DNA from: Amycolatopsis vancoresmycina | Lineage (GTDB): Bacteria > Actinomycetota > Actinomycetes > Mycobacteriales > Pseudonocardiaceae | Direction of reading: 5' to 3' | DNA length: 64,000 bases | NCBI RefSeq assembly: GCF_000716785.1 | Contig: NZ_JNYY01000004.1 | Location: forward strand, 248,001 to 312,000 | Shown: piece by piece, positions 57,094 to 64,000 of the stretch | Layout: every line of letters begins with the position of its first letter | Numbering within the stretch: position 1 is the stretch's first letter | The notes under the pieces: generated by a model | Told to the model about the DNA's origin: nothing | Databases searched by the model: none | Seen by the model: the letters and a program-made list of their open reading frames with translations, nothing else | Made by a program: the position numbers and the translations under genes

Positions 57094-60000
57094 CTACATC
57101 GGCATCGGGTCGATGTCGCAGTCGGCCCGGATTCCCTGGGACGCGTTGATCGTGCCGGGGTGGTCTTCGCTCAACACCAGCCGGTACCGGATCATCACGT
57201 CCTCGTAGAGCCGATTCGCCTCCGCCATCTCGCCCAGCACGCGCAGGTCGATCGACCGGTTCAGCTGGACCGCCAGCGTGGTCGGGTGGTCCGTGCCCAG
57301 CACGCGGCGGGTCCGCTCCAGTAGATCGGCGTCCATCGCGGCCGCCTCGTCCACCCGGTCGAGCGCGAACAGGTCGCTCGCGACGTTGATCGCGCACACG
57401 ATCGTGTGGGGGTGGTCCTCGCCGAGCTGGCTGCGGAACTCTTCGAGCGACCGTTCGTCCAGGACCCGCGCGCTCGCCGGGTCGCCGGACAACCGCAGCG
57501 TCACGCCGAGGTCGAGCGCCGCGGACAGCGTGTGGGGGTGTTTCTCGCCGAGGCTCTCGCGGTACAGGTCGAAGACCTGCTCGCCGAGTGAACGCGCCTT
57601 GCCGAACTCCCGTGCGTGCCGCAGGTCGATCGAGTGCCCGAGCGCACACGCCATCGCGTTCGGGTGCCGGTTGCCGTACCGGATCCGGAACCGCCGCAGC
57701 GCATCCGCGGACAGGGCGCGAGCCGCTTCGTGGTCGCCGTCCTTGCGAGTCGCAACGGCCTGGTAGTAGCGGCGGCGAAGGGTACCGACGCTGTCGCCGC
57801 CGTAGAGCTGTTGCGCCCGCTCGGCGATGTTCTCCTGCTCGATCCGCGCCCACGGGTAGTCGCCCAGTTCACGCCGGGCGATGACCAGGAGCACCTGGGT
57901 GCCGATGGTCGTGACGTTGTCGAAGCCGAAGACTTCGACGCGCCGGTTGTAGGTGTCCTCGGCCAGCTCCCGTGCCCGTTGGTATTCACCGGTGAGCAGC
58001 AGGGCGATGACGAAGTCGTGCGCGGCGACCAGCGTGATGGGGTCGTCGTTGCCGAACAGTCCCCGTGCCTTGAGGTAGGTCTCTTCGTTGTACCTCCGCG
58101 CGTCCGCGAACTGACCTCTCGCCTTGAGGATGAGCGCGTAGGTCAGCTGCGCGTTGAGCGTCTCCTCGCTGTCCTGGCCCTTCGCCTCGAGGTACCGGTT
58201 CAGCGTGTGCTCGCTCGTCTCCGCCGCCTTGGTGTACTTGCCCAGCGACCACTGGTAGTAGGCCAGCCGCTCCGACGCCTCCAGCTCCTGCAGCGGCGGG
58301 TCTTCCAAGGGTTCCTCGCCTCGCTCGGCGCGGGCCAGGCGGTCCTTTTCCCACGTCCGGACGGCGAGCTCGGCCAGGTTCAGCGCACCCTGGTGGTCAC
58401 CCCAGTGGTGCAGGAACCGGAACAGGTTGATGACCAGCTGCCGTACCCAGCCGTCGGTGCACTCGACGAGCTCGGCGTCGTAGATGTGCGGCAGGACCTC
58501 CTGGTAACGCGGCCACTGCCGGGGCGACGACGGGTCGTTGGGGTCCAGGTTCGCCAGCAGCATGTGCGCGCCGTGGCGCATCTCGAGGCGGTGCTGGTCG
58601 CTCATCCGGTTGCGCAGCACCAGCTGGACCAGCCGGTGCAGCAGGATCGTGTCGCTGCGGTGGTCGATCTTCGCGAGGCCGTAGCGGTTGATGTCGCGGA
58701 CCGCGCGGGCCAGGCGCATCGGGTCGCGCAGGGCCGCGTCGAGTTCCGGGGAGATCGACACCCCGCGGACGCCGGCGAACAGGCTGCGCGTGATGGGCTC
58801 CGGTGCGAAGAACGCGCACACCTGCAGCAGCTGGTGGGCGGCCGGGCTGCGCGAGCTGAGTTCGTCGAACGACACGTTCCACGCCGCGGCGACGGAAACC
58901 TCGTAGTCGCGCGGTTTCGAGGTGTCGAGGATCTCGGCGACCTTCTCGTCGAACAGCCGCAGGTACTCCTCCGCCGACATCCCGGTCTCGGCCAGCCAGG
59001 CGGCCGCCTGCTCGATCGCCAGCGGCAGGTCGCCGAGTTTCTCGGCGATCCGGTCCGCGTCCTCGTCGGCCAGTTCGGGGCCGCGGCGGCCCAGCAGGAG
59101 TTTGCTCTCCTCGCGCTCGAACACGGCGACTTCGAGCGGGCGGGCGATCCCGGCCCAGTCCGGGTTGCGCGACGTCACGAGGATTTCGCCGGTGCCGCCG
59201 ACCGGGAAGAACGGCCGGACCAGGTCGGGGTCCTCCGCGGAGTCGAACACGAGCAGCCAGCGCCGGTAGGGCGCGCCGATCCGGAGGGCTTCGAGCACGG
59301 CGGGCACCGCGGTGATCGCCTCGTCGGCGCCCTCCAGCCGCAGGTGCTGGGCGAGTTCGGTAAGCGACGTGCGAATCGCCGTCGGCTGGGTCGCCTGGAT
59401 CCACCAGACGACCTCGTAGTCCTGCAGGTGCCGGTAGATGTACTCGACCGCCATCTGCGTCTTCCCGATACCGCCCATGCCGTGCAGCGCGGCGGGCAGC
59501 ACGGCCGTGGTCCCGACGCCGAGGCGCTGCCCCAGCTGGCCGAGCAGCTCCCGGCGACCGGTGAAGTTCGCGTTGCGCGGCGGGATCGCACCCCAGACCG
59601 GCGGCGCTTCTTCGCCGGGGCGCCGCTCGTGGCGTTCGGTCGCCCGGACCTTGGCCACCACCTCGGCCCGCGACCGCGGGGGCAGTTCGGTCACCGCCAC
59701 GTCGTCCGCCGGCGGGCCGGCGACGGGCTGGGTTGCATCGGGGTGGTTCCGGAGAACCGCGCTATCGGGCGCCTGGGACATCGTGTCACTCACCGGTTCG
59801 TTCTCAATGATCGTCGTGCTGTTGTCTCTAACCTTTGATCGGTCGCGACCCGGGCCGACTTGTGCCTCTGCCTCGATCGTGTCGAGTCGGTCGGCCCGGG
59901 ACAGATACGGCCCGGAGAGGGCACGCATCACCGCCCGTTCGAGGGCGACGTCCTCGGCGGTGTCCGCCGCCGGGTCCGGATCGGGAGTGCTGTCGGGTTC

Positions 60001-61521
60001 GATCAGCGCCTCCCGCAACCGATTCAGGGCGGGGTGGTCACCGCCGAAACGCTGCAGCGCCGCGTCGACCGCGCGCACGGTCTCCGAACGCCGCGCGCCG
60101 CTGAGGAGGACTTCGCGCACCTGCGCCGGGATCCGCCAGCCGCCGTCCTCCCACGAGCTGCCGTCCCCGGCCGGTTCGAGCAGGCCGGAGGTGAAGACCT
60201 CGGCCAGGTGCGCCGGGCCCGAATCGCTGACCAGCTTCGTCTGCAGCGCCCGGGCGACGCCGACGCTGACCGGGACGGCGGCGAGCAGCGTGGCCAGCCG
60301 GTACGCCGCCGGGGACGCCACGCTGCGGAACCGTTTCACGCGGTCGCGGGCCGACGGCGCCTCGGCGGGTTCGTCGGGCACCTCGGTCACCCGCGGCCGG
60401 TCGCGGGCCAGCAGCACCTTCGACGTCAGTCCTTCGCCGCCGCCGGTGACCAGGCCCGCCCACCAGCGCAGCCAGCGCGGTCCCAGCTCCAGCACGGGCA
60501 CCGGCACCGCACCGGTCTTGAGCTCTTCGGTGCCTTCGGGATCCAGCCAGCCGTCGAGGAGATCCCAGTGGTAGCGGCGGTTCGGGCGGAGCGCGCCGCG
60601 GACCGTGACGAGCGCGCGGTGCAGTTCCAGTCCGCCGCGGCGCCAGAGCCGCTGCGGCATCAGGTTCACGATGGCGACCGGCATCGCGCGGGCCCACAGC
60701 GCGAGCACCGGCGAGACCAGGTCGCGGCGCCAGGCGTCGCCGACGCCGTCGGTCAGCACGAGCACCACCCGGCTGCCGGACGGGTCCAGCAGTTCGGCGG
60801 GACCGCGGGCCGGGGTGTCCGACGTGCCGCCGCGCAGCACCGGGCCGAGCACCGTCCCGTCCTCGGCGTAGCCGGCCTTCCCGGTGTCCAGCAGGCGCAG
60901 CTGCACGGACCGGAAGGCGCCCAGCCGTTCCAGCAGCGTGACGAAGTCGGCGACGGTCGAGCGCCAGAGGGCCAGCGACGGCGCGGCGTCGATCACGACG
61001 GTCAGGTCGAGCCAGCGTCGTCTGCCCTGCGTCGTGATCGGGAACCAGCGTCCGGTCTCGGACGCGTTCTCGGCCGTCCTGGCTTCGTCGAGTTCGACGT
61101 CTTCCTCGCGCAGCGATCGCACCTTCTGCTTGAACGGCCGCAACGCCCGGATCAGCTCCGCCTGGCGCGGGAGGGCCGGCTGGGCCGGCGCGACCTCGGT
61201 TTCCTCTGGCCCGAGCGGGAACAGCACCGTCGGCGCTCTCGGCTCACCGGACGCGAGCCGGCCGCTCTGCACGGTCACACCCACCACTTCGACGCGGTCG
61301 CCCGGAGCGGACGGGTCCGGTCCGGCCCCGGATTCGCCGAGCGACCCGGATTCACCCGGGTCGGTGACCGGAGCGCCGGCTGTGCCGGGCGGCCGGTACG
61401 CCTTCGACGGCGCCGGCTTCGGCGCGTTCCCCCGCATCACCGACGCCAGCAGCAGCGCGTCGGCGAGCTCTCGCCACGTCAGGTCGTGGGCGTCCGGAAC
61501 GCCTGCCGGTCCGCCCGCCAT
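57094..61521 (-). CDS. vWA/SAV_2336-like - NB-ARC - TPR protein (FxsT-like)
   Basis: This is a 1475-residue multidomain protein. After an N-terminal LTWRELADALLLASVM segment and a Pro-rich linker comes a von Willebrand A-like domain (about residues 170-340). Its metal motif is degenerate, D178-A-A-P-S in LTVVIDAAPSLALW. A linker follows, then an NB-ARC ATPase with the P-loop GMGGIGKT at 681-688 and the sensor segment GEILVTSRNPDWAG. From about 990 to the C-terminus are many TPR units of the HPxT type (KHPHTLSAALDLGVTLRLSGD). This matches the TPR partner of FxSxx-COOH systems. It acts as a STAND-type switch; what triggers it is unknown. It starts one base after the MoxR gene. Confidence 0.82.
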   Translation of the reverse strand: MAGGPAGVPDAHDLTWRELADALLLASVMRGNAPKPAPSKAYRPPGTAGAPVTDPGESGSLGESGAGPDPSAPGDRVEVVGVTVQSGRLASGEPRAPTVLFPLGPEETEVAPAQPALPRQAELIRALRPFKQKVRSLREEDVELDEARTAENASETGRWFPITTQGRRRWLDLTVVIDAAPSLALWRSTVADFVTLLERLGAFRSVQLRLLDTGKAGYAEDGTVLGPVLRGGTSDTPARGPAELLDPSGSRVVLVLTDGVGDAWRRDLVSPVLALWARAMPVAIVNLMPQRLWRRGGLELHRALVTVRGALRPNRRYHWDLLDGWLDPEGTEELKTGAVPVPVLELGPRWLRWWAGLVTGGGEGLTSKVLLARDRPRVTEVPDEPAEAPSARDRVKRFRSVASPAAYRLATLLAAVPVSVGVARALQTKLVSDSGPAHLAEVFTSGLLEPAGDGSSWEDGGWRIPAQVREVLLSGARRSETVRAVDAALQRFGGDHPALNRLREALIEPDSTPDPDPAADTAEDVALERAVMRALSGPYLSRADRLDTIEAEAQVGPGRDRSKVRDNSTTIIENEPVSDTMSQAPDSAVLRNHPDATQPVAGPPADDVAVTELPPRSRAEVVAKVRATERHERRPGEEAPPVWGAIPPRNANFTGRRELLGQLGQRLGVGTTAVLPAALHGMGGIGKTQMAVEYIYRHLQDYEVVWWIQATQPTAIRTSLTELAQHLRLEGADEAITAVPAVLEALRIGAPYRRWLLVFDSAEDPDLVRPFFPVGGTGEILVTSRNPDWAGIARPLEVAVFEREESKLLLGRRGPELADEDADRIAEKLGDLPLAIEQAAAWLAETGMSAEEYLRLFDEKVAEILDTSKPRDYEVSVAAAWNVSFDELSSRSPAAHQLLQVCAFFAPEPITRSLFAGVRGVSISPELDAALRDPMRLARAVRDINRYGLAKIDHRSDTILLHRLVQLVLRNRMSDQHRLEMRHGAHMLLANLDPNDPSSPRQWPRYQEVLPHIYDAELVECTDGWVRQLVINLFRFLHHWGDHQGALNLAELAVRTWEKDRLARAERGEEPLEDPPLQELEASERLAYYQWSLGKYTKAAETSEHTLNRYLEAKGQDSEETLNAQLTYALILKARGQFADARRYNEETYLKARGLFGNDDPITLVAAHDFVIALLLTGEYQRARELAEDTYNRRVEVFGFDNVTTIGTQVLLVIARRELGDYPWARIEQENIAERAQQLYGGDSVGTLRRRYYQAVATRKDGDHEAARALSADALRRFRIRYGNRHPNAMACALGHSIDLRHAREFGKARSLGEQVFDLYRESLGEKHPHTLSAALDLGVTLRLSGDPASARVLDERSLEEFRSQLGEDHPHTIVCAINVASDLFALDRVDEAAAMDADLLERTRRVLGTDHPTTLAVQLNRSIDLRVLGEMAEANRLYEDVMIRYRLVLSEDHPGTINASQGIRADCDIDPMPM

Positions 61522-61522
61522 T

Positions 61523-62590
61523 TCACGACACCAGGGAGTTCAGCTGGCGCCACAACGCGTCCACGAGCCGCGGCCAGGAGTCGCCGTTCTCCGAATAGGC
61601 GCCGGATGTGGCGAGGTACACCGCGTCGAGCAGCTTGTCGGCCGGCAGGCCGCCGAGCGCCGCGCTGCGGGCGACGAACTCCTCGATCAGCCGGGACCGG
61701 TGCTCGTTGCCCGGGTCGACCGCGTGCGCCGCCACCATCGCGGCGAGCTGCTCGGTGTCCGGGTCCTTCGTCTCGAACCGCAGGCACCGGCGCAGGAACG
61801 CGGGCGGGAAATCGCGCTCGCCGTTGCTCGTGATGACGACGACCGGGAACGCGGCACACGCGACCCGGCCGCCCTCGAGCACCGCGGTGCCGTGCGGATC
61901 GGCCGTGAACACCTCGACCAGCGGTGAGCGCCGGGCGGATCTGGCCAGCTCGGGAATGGTGAATTCGCCGTCCTCGAAGAGGTTCAGCAGATCGTGCGGG
62001 AGATCCGAATCGGATTTGTCCAGTTCGTCGATCAGCAGCACGCGCGGCAGCCGCCGCGGGAGGAATGCGGTGCCGAGTTCGGCCAGCCGGACGAATTCCC
62101 CGATCGGTGGATCCTGGTACTCGCCGGACGGCGCAGCGGAAACCGCCGATCGGGTGCCGGCGGCCTGCGCGCGGCCGATCGCGTCATACCCGTACAGGCC
62201 CGATTTCAACGTGGTCAGCGACGTGATCGGCCACCGGAGTACGCGCCCGAGACCCAGTTCCCGCGAAATGCGGTAAGCCAATGTCGATTTACCGCTGCCC
62301 GGGCGGCCGGTCACCAACAGCGGACGGCGGAGGTACAACGCGGCGTTGACCATCTCGACCTCGTGCGGGTCGACGTGCCGCGCCGACAGGTGGTGTTCCA
62401 GCCCCAGCCTGCGGTCCGCTTCGCCGTCGTCCGGCGGCACGAGGTCGAGTTCCGGCAACGGGCCGCCGGTGAAGGTGCGCCACGGCGGCGCGGGCGGCAA
62501 CCGTTCGGCGAGCACGACGTCCTGCAGCGGCCGGCCGGTTCCGCGGTAGATCCACCAGTCGGGTGGCCCGTCAGGATGCACGGTTGTCAC
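61523..62590 (-). CDS. MoxR-type AAA+ ATPase
   Basis: The protein has 355 residues from GTG 62590, selected because GGGAGG lies 5 bases upstream; an open frame to 62779 reads through the neighbouring gene. Walker A is TGRPGSGKSTLAYR, Walker B is RVLLIDELDKSDSDLP, and sensor 1 is FPVVVITSNGERDFPPAFLRRC. The lid ends LVDALWRQLNSLVS. Such ATPases pair with vWA proteins as chaperone-like switches. Its start overlaps the VMAP-like gene by 20 bases, and the vWA-bearing gene follows, giving the vWA-MoxR-VMAP triad. Confidence 0.87.
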   Translation of the reverse strand: MTTVHPDGPPDWWIYRGTGRPLQDVVLAERLPPAPPWRTFTGGPLPELDLVPPDDGEADRRLGLEHHLSARHVDPHEVEMVNAALYLRRPLLVTGRPGSGKSTLAYRISRELGLGRVLRWPITSLTTLKSGLYGYDAIGRAQAAGTRSAVSAAPSGEYQDPPIGEFVRLAELGTAFLPRRLPRVLLIDELDKSDSDLPHDLLNLFEDGEFTIPELARSARRSPLVEVFTADPHGTAVLEGGRVACAAFPVVVITSNGERDFPPAFLRRCLRFETKDPDTEQLAAMVAAHAVDPGNEHRSRLIEEFVARSAALGGLPADKLLDAVYLATSGAYSENGDSWPRLVDALWRQLNSLVS

Positions 62591-64000
62591 CGAATCCTCC
62601 CTGCTCGGAAGGGTCCGGTACGTCGTCGCCGAGGAACACGAGCCGGCTCGGGTCGTCCCACAACACCACCAGGTCACGGAAAACGTCGATATCGAACGGT
62701 ACCTGCCGGCCCTGGAAAACCGCCTGACGGGACTCTTGCGTCCGGGCAGGCAAATCCCCCAATCGATCGCCACCGACAAGCCAGGCTACCACCTCACGCA
62801 AGACATCCGAACCGGCACTCGGGTGCCACACAAGGGCCGGAAGGCCCGCGCGGAATGCCGTGAAAAGCTGATCATGCCCCGGAATGGGGCGCGCGGGCGG
62901 CGACTCGCTGAGCACCATCATGACCCACTGCTGGTCACTCAGGATGGCGCCCAGCCGCAGCTGCTCTTCGGTGTCCTTGTCCTGGCAGAAATACACGCGT
63001 TCCATCGAAGGATCGGTCATCAGCGCCGACCACCGCACCCGCCATCGCCGGTGCCATTGGCGGGAGGTCATCCGTTCCAGCGATCTGACGACGATCGGAT
63101 AGGTCAGGAACAGCGGTTGCGGGTCACCCGACCGCCGCTCGGTCGCCCACCGGTGCACGGGAATGTTCAGCAGGGACCGCGGCAGGACGAATTCGAGCAC
63201 GACGTCGGCCGCCCGCCCGGACCAGGCCCGTTCCGCCTGGACGACGAGATCGTCGACGTGGTCCTCGAGGTCGGGGGCCCGCACGAGGACGCAGTCACCG
63301 CACGGCGGCGGCCATTCGTCCGGCTCGTCCTGGCGCCACGAGCACACGAGGTACCGGTCGGGTTCGATCCCGTCCGGCTGGACGACGATCATCAGGTGCA
63401 GTTTGCCGCCCTGGCGGCGGGTTTGCGCGAGTTCGGCGCGGAGTTCGTCGAGTGCGGTGTCGAGCCGGTAGCGCCGCGCCTGCCCGTTCGTCCAGTCGCG
63501 CAGCGGCCCGCGGCGCGTTTCCGCGCACTCCGTGGCGATCAGTTCGACGAAGATCAACGCCGGCGGCAGCTCGCCCGGCGCGGCGTTGAAGTCCGCAAGA
63601 AAGCAGAAGGCCGCCCAGGCGTCCTCGAACTTCGGCGGTGGCGCGGAGTTCCGCGCCGCGCGCCGGGCCGCGGCGACCAGGCCCGACGGCGTGAAGCCGG
63701 CCAGCCACCGCCGCAGCCGCTCCTGTTCGGCCTCCGGCACCACGTCGTGCACCGGCAACGCGGAGACCAGCCGGTGCACCTCCGCGTACTCCGGTGTGCC
63801 CGGCCGCATCAGCTCCAGCACCGCGGCCAGTATCGCCATTCCGTCGTCGACCCGGCTGCAGATGTTCACGATCTCGATCAGCTGGTCACGCGCGGTCAGC
63901 TGGTCGGAAATGGCGAACGGCACCTTCAGCGCCGCCCGGAGTTCGCCGAGCATCAGCGAGCGGATGGATCTGTCGTCGGCGAAGCCCGCTTCGACCAGGA
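62571..64000 (-). CDS. EAD-VMAP-C-like protein (partial, 5' end outside the window)
   Basis: About 476 codons are visible; the frame is still open at base 64000, reading LVEAGFADDRSIRSLMLGEL, so the true start lies to the right. The first visible 90 residues (ALKVPFAISDQLTARDQLIEIVNICSRVDDGMAILAAVLELM) resemble an effector-associated domain of the EAD2 type. The rest is like the vWA-MoxR-associated C-terminal domain (VMAP-C): PPALIFVELIATECAET, then DTALDELRAELAQTRRQGGKLHLMIVV and WSGRAADVVLEFVLPRSLLNIPVHRW. It probably recruits an effector with a matching EAD encoded beyond the edge. Confidence 0.7.
   Translation of the reverse strand, partial: LVEAGFADDRSIRSLMLGELRAALKVPFAISDQLTARDQLIEIVNICSRVDDGMAILAAVLELMRPGTPEYAEVHRLVSALPVHDVVPEAEQERLRRWLAGFTPSGLVAAARRAARNSAPPPKFEDAWAAFCFLADFNAAPGELPPALIFVELIATECAETRRGPLRDWTNGQARRYRLDTALDELRAELAQTRRQGGKLHLMIVVQPDGIEPDRYLVCSWRQDEPDEWPPPCGDCVLVRAPDLEDHVDDLVVQAERAWSGRAADVVLEFVLPRSLLNIPVHRWATERRSGDPQPLFLTYPIVVRSLERMTSRQWHRRWRVRWSALMTDPSMERVYFCQDKDTEEQLRLGAILSDQQWVMMVLSESPPARPIPGHDQLFTAFRAGLPALVWHPSAGSDVLREVVAWLVGGDRLGDLPARTQESRQAVFQGRQVPFDIDVFRDLVVLWDDPSRLVFLGDDVPDPSEQGGFGDNRAS

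Noticed and set aside
1..64000. Mobile elements, CRISPR arrays, tRNA or rRNA genes
   Set aside because: I saw no transposase, integrase or terminal repeats of an insertion element, no regularly spaced repeats, and no cloverleaf-like or rRNA sequence.

Overview
The window is high-GC DNA with dense, short-spaced genes, many GTG starts and frequent 1-4 base stop/start overlaps. The gene content (PAC2 protein, DUF574-type methyltransferases, WS/DGAT acyltransferase, DUF3761 lipoprotein, a FxSxx-type peptide locus, a GAACN4GTTC LexA box) points to an actinomycete, most likely Pseudonocardiaceae and perhaps Amycolatopsis. The genus is inference. I saw no rRNA, tRNA, CRISPR array, insertion sequence or phage gene. 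No gap between genes exceeds about 185 bases.

Layout. 1-6.1 kb: PAC2 protein (cut by the left edge), a pair of bacterial PH-domain membrane proteins, a secreted DUF1080-like protein, an IclR regulator with a candidate operator, an acetyltransferase, a small protein behind a LexA box, and a VOC protein. 6.1-16.8 kb: a leftward catabolic operon (FAD oxidoreductase, TPP enzyme, hydantoinase/oxoprolinase A and B, SDR, GntR regulator, class III CoA-transferase, aminotransferase). It has a perfect 25-base palindrome just upstream of the TPP enzyme gene. 16.9-21.3 kb: a WS/DGAT acyltransferase, then a complete pyrroloquinoline quinone operon in the order pqqA-C-D-E-B; the 28-residue precursor gene is included. 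21.3-25.7 kb: aldo/keto reductase, ArsR/MFS pair, MaoC protein, second ArsR-like regulator.

25.7-35.5 kb: a second catabolic cluster. It holds an amidase, a D-2-hydroxyacid dehydrogenase, two maleate-isomerase-like proteins, a GntR/FCD regulator, a tartrate/isopropylmalate-type dehydrogenase, a semialdehyde dehydrogenase, a GABA-type aminotransferase and a DUF3830 protein. Three copies of the palindrome ATTGTCRACAAT sit on its promoters, so it reads as one GntR regulon. 35.5-43.2 kb: aldo/keto reductase, a GlcD-like flavoprotein coupled to a TPP enzyme, tandem DUF574 methyltransferases, a DHA2-type exporter and a lipoprotein. 43.2-47.2 kb: a two-component system beside an MMPL exporter, with a perfect inverted repeat between them. 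47.3-55 kb: GH92 mannosidase, a small monooxygenase-like protein, fadB/fadA-like beta-oxidation genes, and a regulator with two TetR DNA-binding domains.

55-64 kb is the most unusual part. A short FxsA-like peptide that lacks the expected FxSxx end is followed by a stand-alone HExxH-type peptide-modifying enzyme. This pair converges on a leftward operon encoding an EAD-VMAP-C-like protein (cut by the right edge), a MoxR AAA+ ATPase and a 1475-residue vWA-NB-ARC-TPR protein. It looks like a peptide-modification module joined to a vWA-MoxR-VMAP conflict or signalling system.

Two dispersed palindromic sequence families cut across gene boundaries: GTTAACGNNCGTTAAC (eight good copies, seven inside genes, carrying most of the rare TTA codons) and CGNAAT-GTCCG-ATTGCG (three copies in unrelated genes).
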